Source of the DNA: Chlorocebus sabaeus
Taxonomy: Eukaryota > Chordata > Mammalia > Primates > Cercopithecidae
Assembly (NCBI RefSeq): GCF_047675955.1
Contig: NC_132912.1
Location: 20,434,500-20,498,499 of the forward strand
Length of the DNA: 64,000 nt
Direction: 5' to 3'
In this document: positions 24,723-35,799 of the stretch, one piece after another
Layout of the letters: each line of letters begins with the position of its first letter
Position numbering within the stretch: position 1 is the stretch's first letter
Position numbers and translations under genes: made by a program
The notes under the pieces: model-generated
The model's database searches: none
Seen by the model: only the letters and a program-made list of their open reading frames with translations
Told to the model about the DNA's origin: nothing

Positions 24723-25852
24723 GTAACAGACAAACAGAGAGCCAAATCATGAATGAACTTCCATTCACAATTGCTTCAAAGAGAATAAAATACCTAGGAA
24801 TCCAACTTACAAGGGATGTAAAGGACCTCTTCAAGGAGAACTACAAATCACTGCTCAGTGAAATAAAAGAGGGCACAAACAAATGGAAGAACATACCATG
24901 CTCATGGACAGGAAGAATCAATATCGTGAAAATGGCCATACTGCCCAAGGTAATTTATAGATTCAATGCCATCCCCATCAAGCTACCAACGAGTTTCTTC
25001 ACAGAATTGGAAAAAACTGCTTTAAAGTTCATATGGAACCAAAAAAGAGCCCGCATCTCCAAGACAATCCTAAGTCAAAAGAACAAAGCTGGAGGCATCA
25101 CGCTACCTGACTTCAAACTATACTACAAGGCTACAGTAACCAAAACAGCATGGTACTGGTACCAAAACAGAGATATAGACCAATGGAACCGAACAGAGTC
25201 CTCAGAAATAATACCACACATCTACAGCCATCTGATCTTTGACAAACCTGAGAGAAACAAGAAATGGGGAAAGGATTCCCTATTTAATAAATGGTGCTGG
25301 GAAAATTGGCTAGCCATAAGTAGAAAGCTGAAACTGGATCCTTTCCTTACTCCTTATACGAAAATTAATTCAAGATGGATTAGAAACTTAAATGTTAGAC
25401 CTAATACCATAAAAATCCTAGAGGAAAACCTAGGTAGTACCATTCAACACATAGGCATGGGCAAAGACTTCATGTCTAAAACACCAAAAGCAACGGCAGC
25501 AAAAGCCAAAATTGACAAATGGGATCTCATTAAACTAAAGAGCTTCTGCACAGCAAAAGAAACTACCATCAGAGTGAACAGGCAACCTACAGAATGGGAG
25601 AAAAATTTTGCAATCTACTCATCTGTCAAAGGGCTAATATCCAGAACCTACAAAGAACTCAAACAAATTTACAAGAAAAAAACAAACAACCCCATCAAAA
25701 AGTGGGCAAAGGATATGAGCAGACATTTCTCAAAAGAAGACATTCAAACAGCCAACAGACACATGAAAAAATGCTCATCATCACTGGCCATCAGAGAAAT
25801 GCAAATCAAAACCACAATGAGATACCATCTCATTGTGGATGGCAATCATTAA
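24723..25852 (+). pseudogene. L1 ORF2 C-terminal segment, truncated
   Basis: About 375 codons of L1 ORF2 downstream of the reverse transcriptase catalytic core, including [14 protein letters not shown] and [20 protein letters not shown] longer apparent frame begins at 24680, but its first 15 or so residues come from host L1M and TSD sequence, so the ATG is fortuitous. The frame closes at a 14-bp tandem duplication (25839-25852 / 25853-25866) that shifts it before the cysteine-rich C-terminus. Endonuclease and catalytic RT domains are missing, so no activity is expected. Confidence 0.92.
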
Positions 25853-26432
25853 ATGGCAATCATTAAAAAGTCAGGAAACAACAGGTGCTGGAGAGGATGA
25901 GGAGAAATAGGAACACTTTTACACTGTTGGTGGGATTGTAAACTAGTTCAACCATTATGGAAAACAGTATGGCGATTCCTCAGGGATCTAGAACTAGATG
26001 TACCATATGACCCAGCCATCCCATTACTGGGTATATACCCAAAAGATTATAAATTATGCTGCTATAAAGACACATGCACATGTATGTTTATTGCGGCACT
26101 ATTCACAATAGCAAAGACTTGGAATCAACCCAAATGTCCATCAGTGACAGACTGGATTAAGAAAATGTGGCACATATACGCCATGGAATACTATGCAGCC
26201 ATAAAAAAGGATTAATTTGTGTCCTTTGTAGGGACATGGATGCAGCTGGAAACCATCATTCTTAGCAAACTATCACAAGAATAGAAAACCAAACACCACA
26301 CGTTCTCACTCATAGGTGGGAACTGAACAATGAGATCACTTGGACTCGGGAAGGGGAACATCACACACCAAGGCCTATCATGGGGAGGGGGGAGGGGGGA
26401 GGGATTGCATTGGGAGTTATACCTGATGTAAA

Positions 26433-26468
26433 TGACGAGTTGATGGGTGCTGACGAGTTGATGGGTGC
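26433..26468. repeat. 18-bp tandem duplication in L1PA 3'UTR
   Basis: TGACGAGTTGATGGGTGC is present twice head to tail (26433-26450, 26451-26468). The L1PA 3'UTRs I remember have it once. Confidence 0.93.
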
Positions 26469-27139
26469 AGCATACCAACATGGCACAAGTATACATATGT
26501 AACAAACCTGCACGTTATGCACATGTACCCTAGAACTCAAAGTATAATAATAAAAAAAAAAAAAAGAAGTCTTCGCCTAATATAAACGCACAAAGCTTTT
26601 CTCCTACACTTCCAGAATTTTATAGATTCAGGTTTATATTTAGTAATATATCAAAAACACATCATGTATTATAAAGATCTACTACATATCATAATGCATC
26701 ATACATTATGAATGTATGGCACAATAAAAAGAAAATGTGTAATATATTTAAACAGTGTAAAGAATGAACAAAAACACCTATATGACCATAAACCAGTGTC
26801 TAAAGGAGAACATTACAATGCATATTCCAGTTTAGCAACATAGTTCTTATATTACCAAAGCCCTTTGAAATTGAGTTTTCTTATCTGTATAATAATATAT
26901 TTACTATTCAAATAATGCTTTATTTAAAATATACATTAATTATGGAGCTTATGATAGCATCAGAATTTTACCATAAATAATAAATAATAAAGCAAATAAT
27001 TCTTTATTATTTAGTAATAACATTTACTTCATATGTCTCTTGAAAATTTTAAATAAGGGTTCTAACCCTTAGCGTAGACTCAAAGATTTCAGAGTATTTA
27101 TTATTACCTCTATTTATAGTATATTTCATTGTAATTATT

Positions 27140-27245
27140 ACTGGCACATTTCTCTTACCCACTACACAAGGAGCTCCTTAAATTCAGCTTGTCTTGTTCA
27201 TTATTGTATCTTCAATGTCAAGATCAAGAAGCACTTTGAAACCTT
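27140..27245 (+). mobile_element. L2 3' end scrap
   Basis: CAAGGAGCTCCTTAAATTC and CTTGTTCATTATTGTATCTT match the L2 3'UTR order (AGCTCC ... TTGTTCACTGCTGTATC). Short and diverged. Confidence 0.45.
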
Positions 27246-27637
27246 TTGAATTAGTAATCAAGGTAAGACAGGTAATACATTAGAAATATTAATCTAGTGA
27301 AGTCACATATCATGGATCAGAACTTACAAGACCAGAGCTTGGAAGGAAAGTTAAGAAATCATGACAATATGAGGAAATTTGATGGGAATGTCTCCTTAGA
27401 AATGGTGGTTAAGGATAAACAGAGGTCAAAGACTTCTAACTTTGGTCCCTGAGGGAGTCAGTTTCCATAGAAAGAAATCTTAAGTTTAATTTTTGATATC
27501 TTCGTCCATTTTTAAACTAAGTAGCCTTCATTAAATCCCCATCATCATCTGAAGTAACCTAACCTAAAATCTCTGATCTTTGAAGTCCAAAGGCTCCTAT
27601 GTAATACAAGTGCTTTGGAGTGCATCCGTGTCTCACT

Positions 27638-27638
<1 letters not shown>

Positions 27639-27671
<33 letters not shown>
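27639..27671. repeat. (TG)n microsatellite
   Basis: About 16 TG units with one CG interruption. Confidence 0.95.
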
Positions 27672-28209
27672 ACATGAGGCAAGTAGTTAATTTGTAGATA
27701 ATTTTGGTAGAAACCACTCAGGCCTGTTGCTTCTTCTGAAGATAATATGTTTTCACACCTTCTCCTTTGGGCATATTCACCTAATTATTCATCAATAACT
27801 TATTCTTGTCAACATAATAGCGTGGAGAGGGACAATTACTTAATTTGTCAACTGAATAGCATTGTCTTTGTTTGTTTCTTTTGTGACCATGTTCTATCAA
27901 TTTCCATTGCTGTTTTAAAATCTGCTGATTGAATTAATGCCATTCTGGAGTATTTTGTTTTCAGGATTATCTCTTCTAATTTACTTTTTATATTTTGGCA
28001 ACGAGTCAAATCTCTGTTGAAACCGTGCCCATCCTAAAAAGCTCTGGTGATAGCAGTGCTACAGCATCACTGTCTTGCTCAACAAGCCCCTTGGGAGGGC
28101 AAAATTCCAAGGGCTTGTGGAGAAATGGGGCCTTATGCAGCAACATCTGATGGTTGCTATTTACATTGCCTTTGGATTTTGCTCCTGAGTCTCATTGCAG
28201 ATGACAGAC

Positions 28210-28573
28210 TGTATTAGCTTTTTTCCATGCTGCTGATAAAGACATACCTGAAACTGGGAAGAAAAAGAGGTTTAATTGGACTTACAGTTCCACATGGCTG
28301 GGGAGGCCTCAGAATCATGGCGGGAGGTAAAAGGCACTTCTTACATGGTGGCGGCAAGAGAAAATGAGGAAGAAGCAAAAGTGGAAACCCCTGATAAAAC
28401 CATCAGCTTTCATGAGACTTATTAACAATCACAAGACTAGCACGTGAAAGACCAGCCACCCCCTGCCGCCATGATTCAATTACCTCCCCTTGGGTCCCTC
28501 CCACAACACGTGGGAATTCTGGGAGATATAATTCAAGTTGAGATTCGGGTGGGGACACAACGAAACTGTATCA
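28210..28573 (-). mobile_element. MaLR solo LTR (MST/THE1-type)
   Basis: Starts TGTATTAGCTTTTTTCC and ends GAAACTGTATCA. Full set of landmarks, including GGTTTAATTGGACTTACAG and GCCATGATTCAATTACCTCC. Flanks CAGAC / CAGGG do not form a clean TSD. Confidence 0.93.
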
Positions 28574-28783
28574 CAGGGCTTTTGTCTAGGGTGCAGTTGG
28601 TGGCCCAGGAGATAACCTATGTAGAGCCATATGCCTGCATAACAGTTTTCCTGGGAAGCACTGGATACAGCTTGAGCCACTGTGCTCCTAAGAGCTTCTC
28701 TGAGCCCTCAGGAGTATAAAGGCTGAATTAATTTTCACTGCTTGTGAAGTGCAATGTTGATTGCCCACACACTGCCTTATATG

Positions 28784-28843
28784 AGGTTGGTGCAAAGGTA
28801 ATTACTTTTATGACTAAAATCACAAATACCTTTGCACCAACCT
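28784..28843. mobile_element. MADE1 mariner MITE (mir-548-type hairpin)
   Basis: AGGTTGGTGCAAAGGTAATT at the left is matched by a near-perfect reverse complement at the right (AAATACCTTTGCACCAACCT), one mismatch in 20. The 60-bp size is slightly shorter than the usual 80 bp. MADE1 elements derive from Hsmar1, and some are transcribed as mir-548 family precursors. Expression here is unknown. Confidence 0.93.
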
Positions 28844-29079
28844 AGTGTCTTATTGCTGCTGTCAGTCTCATCCTTTATTCTTGAAAATATTTTCTATTGA
28901 TACTACCAACCATTCAAAATTAAGCATGAATTCTGTTTCCCATTCCTGCTTACTACTGACATTTCAAGTTCTGAAGTAGAATCAATAAAATTTAAAGAAA
29001 CACTCTCTTTTCTGATTTATTCCTCGATATTGCCAGATACAAAGGTGTGTTGAGCTTGTCCCCTTGTCTCAGTCATACT

Positions 29080-29466
29080 TTACTAAACACGTTATTCAAA
29101 GGAAGGATCAAAATCTCTCTCTTCCAGAGCCAAGGCAGCCTTTTTCTCTTGCCTTTGGATGTTAGAATTCAAGGTTCTCCTATCTTTCAGCTCTGAGACT
29201 TGCCCCACCAGTGGCTCCCAGGACTCTTGGGCCTTTAGCCTTGGACTAGGGGTTACTCCATCAAATGTCTTGGCTCTAAGACCTCTGGACTTGGACTGAA
29301 CCACACTACTAGCTTCCCTGTTTCTCCAGCTTGTAGGCTGCCTATTGAAGGACTTCTCAGCCTCCAAATCAAGTGAATCAATTTCCCCTAATAAATCCCT
29401 TTTCATATATAGCTCTCTGTGTATATCATATTGGTTCTGTCTCTCTGGAGTACCCAAACTAAGACA
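29080..29466 (+). mobile_element. LTR-like sequence upstream of MaLR internal region
   Basis: The 3' part is well marked: GACTTCTCAGCCTCCAAATC, CCCCTAATAAATCCCTTTTC and CTGGAGTACCCAAACTAAGA before CA at 29466. This is the end of an LTR directly joined to MaLR internal sequence. It differs clearly from the 3' LTR at 31440-31835. The 5' edge is uncertain. A 121-codon minus-strand frame inside is not coding-like. Confidence 0.6.
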
Positions 29467-31439
29467 GAAATTGGTACTGGAGAGTGGGTTGGTTGCTATA
29501 ATAAATACCTAAGAATGTGAAAGTGGCTTTGGAAATGGGTAATGGGTAGAAGCTGGACCAGTTTTGAACTAAGTGCTGGAAAAAGCCTATATTGCAAAGA
29601 AGGGAGCATTAAGGGCAATGTGAGTGAGGGCTCAGAAGAGGAGAGCTGTAGGGAAGAGCTTTATTCTTGGAGATTACTTAAGTGGTTATGAACAGAAGGT
29701 CCACAGAAATATGGACTGGAAGGGCCATTCTGATGAGGTCTTAGAAACAAGAAACAAGGTATTGGAAACTGTAGGGAAGGCGGTCCTTGTTATCAAGTGG
29801 CAAAGAACTTGGCTGAATTATGTCCATGTTCTAGGACTTTGTGAGAGTGTTTGCAATGCTGCATGGCTTCTCTTAACTGCTTATAGTAACACATGAGAAA
29901 AGAGAGTGATTTAAAGATAGAATTTAGAATTAAAAGGGAAGCAGAACATAAAGATTTGGAAAATTCTCATCCTGGCCTTGTAACAAGTAAAGAGTATGTT
30001 CAGGAGAGAAAACCAAGAATGTTGCCAAGTGATTATTTGATACGATTAGCATGAATACAAGGAAGCCAGGGGCTAGTCATCCAGACAATGGGAAAATTAG
30101 ACACCGGAGGGACCAAGGGCACACATGTAGTCATGGGGTTTGCTGCCAAGGACCTCCCCAGGTCTCTGCTTCCTGCATTCTGGGGAAGCTCTGACTAGCT
30201 GTGACTCAAGCAGGCCCAGTTATAGTTCATGCCACCTGTCAGGAGCACACAAGCAGTGATCCTTGGTGGCATCCACTTGGTCCTAATTCTGCAGGTATGC
30301 AGAATGCAAGAGCTGTGGAAGCACGCTTGACTTCTTTCACTTAGATTTCAAAAATAGTATTTTCAGTCTGGGCGCGGTGGCTCATGCCTGTAATCCCAGC
30401 ACTTTTGGGAGCCCGAGGCGGGTGGATCACGAGGTCAGGAGTTCAAGACCAGCCTGGCCAAGATGGTGAAACCCCGTCTCTACTAAAAATACAAAAATAA
30501 GCCTGGCATGGTGGAGGATGCCTGTGATCCCAGCTACTCAGGAGGCTGAGGCAGAGAATTGCTTGAACCCAGGAAGCAGAGGTTGCAGTGAGCTGAGATT
30601 GGGCCACTGCACTTCAGCCTGGATGACAGAGTGAGACTTCAGAAAAAAAAAAAAAAAAAGAACATAATAATAATAATAATATTTTCAGAAAGAATGTTTT
30701 CAAAGAGTGTTTTATTCAAAAAGCCTCAGGGACCAAGGAGTGACCTGCCATGGGAGTGGAGCCCCTGCAGAGAGCCCCCGCTAGGGCAATGCCCAGAAGA
30801 ACTGTGGAGTTGGGGATACCGCAGAGTTCCTACTAGGGCAATGCCAGGTGGAGCCATGGGGGCAGGGCTGCTCCTGAGACCCTAGAACTGTAGAGCCATG
30901 AGCGTGCAGCACCAGTTCATGACAGCCACAGACATATGACTTCAATATATGAAAGGTAAGGCATGGGCTGTGCCCTGCAAAGCCATGGGGATGGGACTGC
31001 CTGAGGCCTTGGGGCTGCAACCTCCACCCCAGTGTATACAGGAAGTGGGACATGGACTCAAAGAAGATTCTTCTTCAGCCTTAAAGTTGGATATTGCTTT
31101 TACTGTTGGGTTTAAGACTTACTTGGGACTTGCTATTCTTATCTTTTTTCCTATGTCTCCCTGTTGGAATGGAAAAATCTATCCTATGCCTGACCTACCA
31201 GTGTGTCTTGGAAGTCAATAACTTGTTTGATTGCACAGGCTCGCAGCTGGAGGGAAATTTGCTTCAGGTTGAATCATGCCTTGAGTCTCATCAATATTTG
31301 ATTTAAATGAAACTTCTGGGTTTTAGGCTTTAGAGTTGATGTTGGACCAAGTTAGGACTTTGGGGACTATTGGGATAGAAAGGATATATTTTGCATGTAA
31401 GAAGGGCATGACCTTGAGGGGTCCAGGTGTAGAATGCTA
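29467..31439 (+). mobile_element. MaLR proviral internal region, decayed, split by an Alu
   Basis: Begins GAAATTGGTACTGGAGAGTG, the typical MaLR internal start, followed by AATGTGAAAGTGGCTTTGGA. It continues past an Alu (30367-30674) and ends AGGTGTAGAA before the 3' LTR. Known MaLR internal regions lack functional retroviral genes and none is seen here. Short open frames are fragments. Confidence 0.8.
30367..30674 (+). mobile_element. Alu (AluS-like) with TSD
   Basis: Head TCTGGGCGCGGTGGCTCATG, both arms, an A run of about 19 and an (AAT)n tail. TSD AATAGTATTTTCAG (30353-30366) versus AATAATATTTTCAG (30675-30688). Inserted in the MaLR internal region. Confidence 0.94.
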
Positions 31440-31835
31440 TGCTATGGTTTGAGTATCTTTGTTTCCTCCAAAATTCCTGTTGAAACGTAGTCCCCAAGGC
31501 AACAGTATTGTGAGATGGTGGCCTTTGGGAGGTGATTGAGTCATGAGGGCTGCCCCTCCATGAAAGGGATTAGGTGACCTTAGAAGAGAGCTTGATGGAG
31601 TGAGTGAGTTTGCCCCTTACTGCCCTTCTGACTTTTGCCACATGAGGACACAGCATTCCTCTGCTCCAGACAAATCATCTGCACCATCTGCGAAGCAGGG
31701 AGCAGCCCTTACCAGAAGCCAGTGCCTTGATCTGGGACTCTCCAGCCTCCAGAAATGTGAGAAATAGATTTCTCTTCTTTAAAAATTACCCATCCTGTAG
31801 TATTCTGTTGTAGCGGCACAAAATGGACTAAGACA
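31440..31835 (+). mobile_element. MLT1A-type LTR (3' LTR of the MaLR provirus)
   Basis: Starts TGCTATGGTTTGAGTATC, contains GTGGCCTTTGGGAGGTGATT and TTTTGCCACATGAGGACACA, and ends GGACTAAGACA. It directly follows the MaLR internal sequence, so it serves as the 3' LTR. Its end does not resemble the upstream LTR-like sequence (29080-29466). Confidence 0.88.
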
Positions 31836-31899
31836 ATTGCTATCATCAAACCATGTTTTCAGTATTAAATTTGGAATTCCTTGAGATCAGAGGCAAAAA

Positions 31900-33080
31900 T
31901 ATGCTTGACTTGTTTGAGGAACAGCAGAGGTCAGTGTGACCAGAATGGTGAGTTAAGAGGAGAGTAGAGATAAATGAAGTCAGAGGAAGCAAGGGACCAT
32001 GATAAGGACTTTGCTTCGACTCAGAGGGACATGGGAAGTCAGTGGAGGATTTTTATCTGAGAATTGAAATGATTTGACTTTCACATTAAAAAGGATCACT
32101 TTATCTGTCGTAAGAATAAACAAAGGGAAGACAAGGGCAGGAGAACATAGAGCAGATGGGAGGCTACTGCTTTAAACCAGGCGGGAGGCTACTGCTTTAA
32201 ACCAGGCAAGAAAGGCTGATGGCTTAGACCATAGTGACAGTACTGTTGGTAAGAGGTGCTCAAATTCCAAATCTATATTGAAGATAGATCCTATAAGATT
32301 AGTTGATGGATTGAAGGTAGAATAAGAGAGAAAAAAAGGCCATCAAGGATTCCTCCAAGATTGTTGACCTGAGCAACTGGAACAATGAAACTGACATTTG
32401 CATAGAGGGGAAGACTAAGGAAACCATATTTGAAAGATGGATATAGGGAAGACTGAGAGATTGATCTGGGGCATGTTTAAGTTTTTTGATGCTTATTAGA
32501 CAACCAAGTAGAGGTATCAAGTAAGCAGTAAGATAAACAAGTCTGGAGTGTAGAAGAGTTTTGTGCTGAGATATTAAAGTTTGAATGTTATCAGCAGGTG
32601 CAAGTCACTAAAGACATGAGAGTGGATGAGATCTCTGGAGAGGGGTTACACATAGAGAAATGGTGAAAATCAGGGCAAGACATCTAAACTCTGATGCTCA
32701 GGATGATAGAAAGGAAGAAAAATTAGGAAAAGAGATTACTGGCTTATGCCTAGCAAAGTCAGAGGAGAGACAAGAGAGAATGGCCATGAGAAAGTCAAGT
32801 GAAGCAGGTGTTTCCAAGAAAGGAGGGAGTGAAAGATTAAATATGATGAAGAATAGCAATCAGCCCTTGTATTTGGCAACAGGGAGGTCATTGGAGACCT
32901 TGACAAGAGCAGTTTATATCAAATTGTTAAAATGTGAACTTGATTGAAGGGCATTTGAGGTGAGAAACAAGACAGTGGATAGAGTATGTATAGACAGCTC
33001 TTCTCCTGCAGTTTCACTGAAAAGGGGAGCAGAGAAATGGGAGGTTGGAGGATGAGCCTGTAGTCTCAAGTAAGGTTGTT
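31900..33080 (-). mobile_element. L2 LINE ORF2 remnant, antisense, about 1.2 kb
   Basis: Read on the minus strand, the stretch follows the L2 reverse transcriptase region: GATCACTTTATCTG, TTGACCTGAGCAACTGGAAC, CTTGACAAGAGCAGTTTATA and AAGGGGAGCAGAGAAATGGG in order. Stops and indels throughout. The 96-codon plus-strand frame at 32660-32947 is the shadow of this element. It contains a perfect 25-bp tandem duplication (32158-32207). Confidence 0.85.
32158..32207. repeat. Perfect 25-bp tandem duplication in L2
   Basis: The unit starting GGGAGGCTACTGCTTTAAAC is present twice without change (32158-32182 and 32183-32207). Identity within such an old element means the duplication is recent. Confidence 0.95.
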
Positions 33081-33845
33081 TATTTCCCCAAAAAAACAAT
33101 TTTGATGAATTTACATCTATCAGCAGGGTGTATTAATAGGATAACATACAGATGACTTCATTTTGGTAAGCAGCAAGCTCTTTTACTTTATCAAATTGCT
33201 TTTTAATCTCCTGGACTCATCTGGCATTAAATTTTTTAGAAGATATTGTTATGTTAGAATCTTATCACTGAAATATCTCAAATTCCGATGAGCTATTTAT
33301 TCCAGGTATTCAAGATACTTGTCATAAAGGGAAGTCTTCCATCTTTTGGGGAACTGCAGCAGACACCTCCAGTTTTAGAGTCACATGATCTTATTAATGT
33401 TACTCCAAGCATTCCTTCAAAGTAATTAATACATTTTCATTTTGATCGAACACTAGACACTTCAGGATCAAGTACAGGGAGTTGAGGTGGTTCTGGAAGG
33501 ATTAGGATACATTCGCTTGGATTTTCAGTGAGTGCAGCTCAGGAAAGAGAACAAATACCAAGGAGTAAATCAAGCAGTGGGAAGTCAGAAGGTCAGAGAC
33601 TGATGGTGAACCAGGAAAACCAATAGTGTGGTGGAGACAAGGGGACTGCGTGAACTAAGCCCATCATGGTACAGAAGAGCACTGGGTGACGGAAGAATGA
33701 CTCAGGGCTCAGATAAGGATGGGAGTGTGCAAATGTGGAAATACAGCTGCTTTTTATAGGCAGATTGGTCTGTTGCTGCTGGGCTTGGCCTTTCTTATTA
33801 AACTACTGCATTTGCAGTGCTTGTACTCCAGTCAGTGTGTTCAGT
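33081..33845. other. Unassigned sequence
   Basis: No repeat family or gene recognised. Confidence 0.45.
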
Positions 33846-34005
33846 ATTTGAGGTGCATGAGCTTATTCAGTGGTTACCACAACTCTGCAAATGCAATATT
33901 GTTTATTTCATAAAAGAGGAAGCCAAAGTTCAGGGAGGTTATTTGCTCAAAGTTATGTACCTGTTACATGGTTGCATCTGATCTGATTCTCTCTATTATA
34001 AAACA
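33846..34005 (+). mobile_element. MIR remnant
   Basis: GTGGTTACCACAACTCTGCA, a degenerate block, AGAGGAAGCCAAAGTTCAGG, GAGGTTATTTGCTCAAAGTT and CATCTGATCTGATTCTC follow the MIR antisense order (GATGAGGAAACTGAGG ... GGTTAAGTAACTTGCC). Confidence 0.7.
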
Positions 34006-35549
34006 CACCTTTAAAGTTTTCTGGTTTACTATCTATAGTTGTACAGATCACACAGTCCACCAAATTTCCCATTAGCAACTAATAGAAAATAAGACTGGTG
34101 GGTGAGCATGGGCCTGGATGATATTTCATGTTGAGAATTGAAAGAATAGAAATAACTGCAAATGAAAGATTTCTGAGGCAAGCTGTAAAATGGAGAAAAG
34201 AGAGTTTATTTTAATTGTCAGTCTTCATTGTTGTTTCTGCAGTTAGTTTTCTCTACTTATTTTGCTTCTAAGCAGGGATATCAATTTCATCTATTTCTTA
34301 ATTTGCCCTGTCTCCAAGGCAGACATATGGTTCAAGCAAAGACTTGCAAGCATGCCAGGTGAAGTGCCCACAGCCCACCTTTCTGTTAGGTGATCATATA
34401 AGCTTTGAGACTGCAATGGGAAGAGTGGACATAAACAGAAGAAAGGGATGGAAGGACAATTAATAATTTGCTGACAGTTGTCAATCTTATATGCAATTGT
34501 AACAACAACAACAACAACAACAAATCCAGGTGAATTGCCAGAATTGAAAACAGATGAGAAGCATTTGGTATTTACACAGATGCATTTCCTTAATTTTGTT
34601 TTTCAAACATGCGTAACTATAAGTTTCCTGATACTTGGACAATAGCTTTATACTGTAATATTTGTTGACTCCATAGTCTAAAATTTTATGATTCCAACAG
34701 ACTTCAGCTAATCTATAACATCATGAAGTGTTTATTAGTTCATTGCCAACAAAATGTCATACATGTACACCTGTGAACTTATTGAGAACCTGTATTCCCC
34801 GTGTACTTATTAAGAACAGTGGGTTTTCTGGGCTCAAAGTCACAAAGACAAATAAGAATAGTGTGAGCATTACTTGACATGAAGCTGTGAAAAAGTGCAA
34901 ATAAAACTTATAGCGGGAAATATCCTCATGGGCAAAGCAACTTTTTAATTTAGATATATTATGTTGCTGGTGTCTGACACCACCCTCTGGTTTAAAAGTA
35001 TTTATAGGCAGCAATTGCATTTATTGAAAACGTAAGTGAAACCGATTCTTAAGCAAAGAAATGAATTTCATTTGGGAAGTACTACTTTAAGTCACCGGTG
35101 GATATAGAAATGAACGTGCCTTATCAGCAAGTAGACATGTGAGCCTGTAATTCAAGGGAACAACCTGACATGAAGGCAGATTTGGGAGTCACGATCACAG
35201 AAAAGATCACAGAACCATGAAAGTACACACAATACAAATAGAAGAGAAACAAGGACAGAAAATGTAACATGAAAGGAATAGAAACCAAGAAGATCAGAGA
35301 GGGGATATTTAGAATAACAGAGAATCAAAACAAGAGAGTTGTTCTGTAATAAATCATAGAAGAAACATTTTTTAAAGGTGTGAAGATGTTGGTGAGGTTA
35401 GGAAATAGAAGAGAAGATGAAGGAGCACAACATGCTAAATTCCTGGCATTGCAGTGAGAGGAGGTAAAAATAATTTCATCCTATTTTGGACAACCAGACA
35501 AGTTTGTTAAGGAATATTTTCATTTGTTCAAACTTAATAGGATTGAGCT
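34006..35549. other. Unassigned sequence with a CAA microsatellite
   Basis: Holds (CAA)n at 34501-34523. The rest shows no recognised family, gene or RNA. Confidence 0.45.
34501..34523. repeat. (CAA)n microsatellite
   Basis: Seven to eight perfect AAC/CAA units. Confidence 0.95.
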
Positions 35550-35770
35550 GGATTCACTGATTAATTTCAGTAGAACTGGAATCTTTGGTATATTGAGTCT
35601 TCTCGTTTATGAATGTACTACATCTCAATATTTGTGCAGGCCATTTTTGTGTTTTTAATAATATTTTATATATTTTTTCATCAAAATCTTGTACACATTT
35701 TGCTAGGTTATTTCTAGGTATCTAATCTTGCTTCCCTCATAAATATTATCTACCTACTATATTTTGTGAT
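35550..35770 (-). mobile_element. L1M ORF2 scrap, antisense
   Basis: TTGAGTCTTCTCGTTTATGA, CATCAAAATCTTGTACACAT and GGTTATTTCTAGGTATCTAA are the antisense L1M ORF2 order. Confidence 0.65.
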
Positions 35771-35799
35771 GAGTTGTGATGGTGTGAAGGAGTGTTCAT

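Larger units (their letters stand above)
24723..26563 (+). mobile_element. Young 5'-truncated L1PA copy with 16-bp TSD
   Basis: A 1.84-kb L1 3' fragment starts inside ORF2 (TAACAGACAAACAGAGAGCC) and ends in TATAATAATAAAAAA plus poly(A). The TSD AAGAAGTCTTCGCCTA is exact at 24707-24722 and 26564-26579. Low divergence, a long open ORF2 segment and the 3'UTR G-rich tract (26384-26402) mark it as one of the youngest repeats here. It carries two local tandem duplications (25839-25866 and 26433-26468). Confidence 0.96.
23756..26650 (-). mobile_element. Old L1M 3' end, antisense, split by L1PA
   Basis: The antisense L1M 3'UTR signature AACAATTTTATTAAGGTATA starts the element. It continues with CAGAGTAACATTCCATTAGA, TTGGCTATTACTAATAGTG and TGGATATAAGTCTTTTATCA to 24706. 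It resumes after the L1PA insertion, from 26580 to about 26650. The L1PA landed in its AGCTAAGAAGTCTTCGCC stretch. Confidence 0.85.
26651..28209. other. Mostly unassigned sequence
   Basis: Contains an L2-like scrap (27140-27245) and a TG microsatellite (27639-27671). An AT-rich imperfect inverted repeat lies at about 26984-27013 (AATAAAG ... CTTTATT). No gene recognised. Confidence 0.5.

Noticed and set aside
29092..29457. 121-codon minus-strand open frame
   Set aside because: Lies antisense in LTR-like sequence and shows no domain.
32660..32947. 95-codon plus-strand charged open frame
   Set aside because: It is the antisense shadow of an L2 reverse transcriptase remnant.
34501..34523. Regular CAA repetition checked as a possible repeat array of interest
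   Set aside because: Plain trinucleotide microsatellite with no spacers; there is nothing CRISPR-like in this window.
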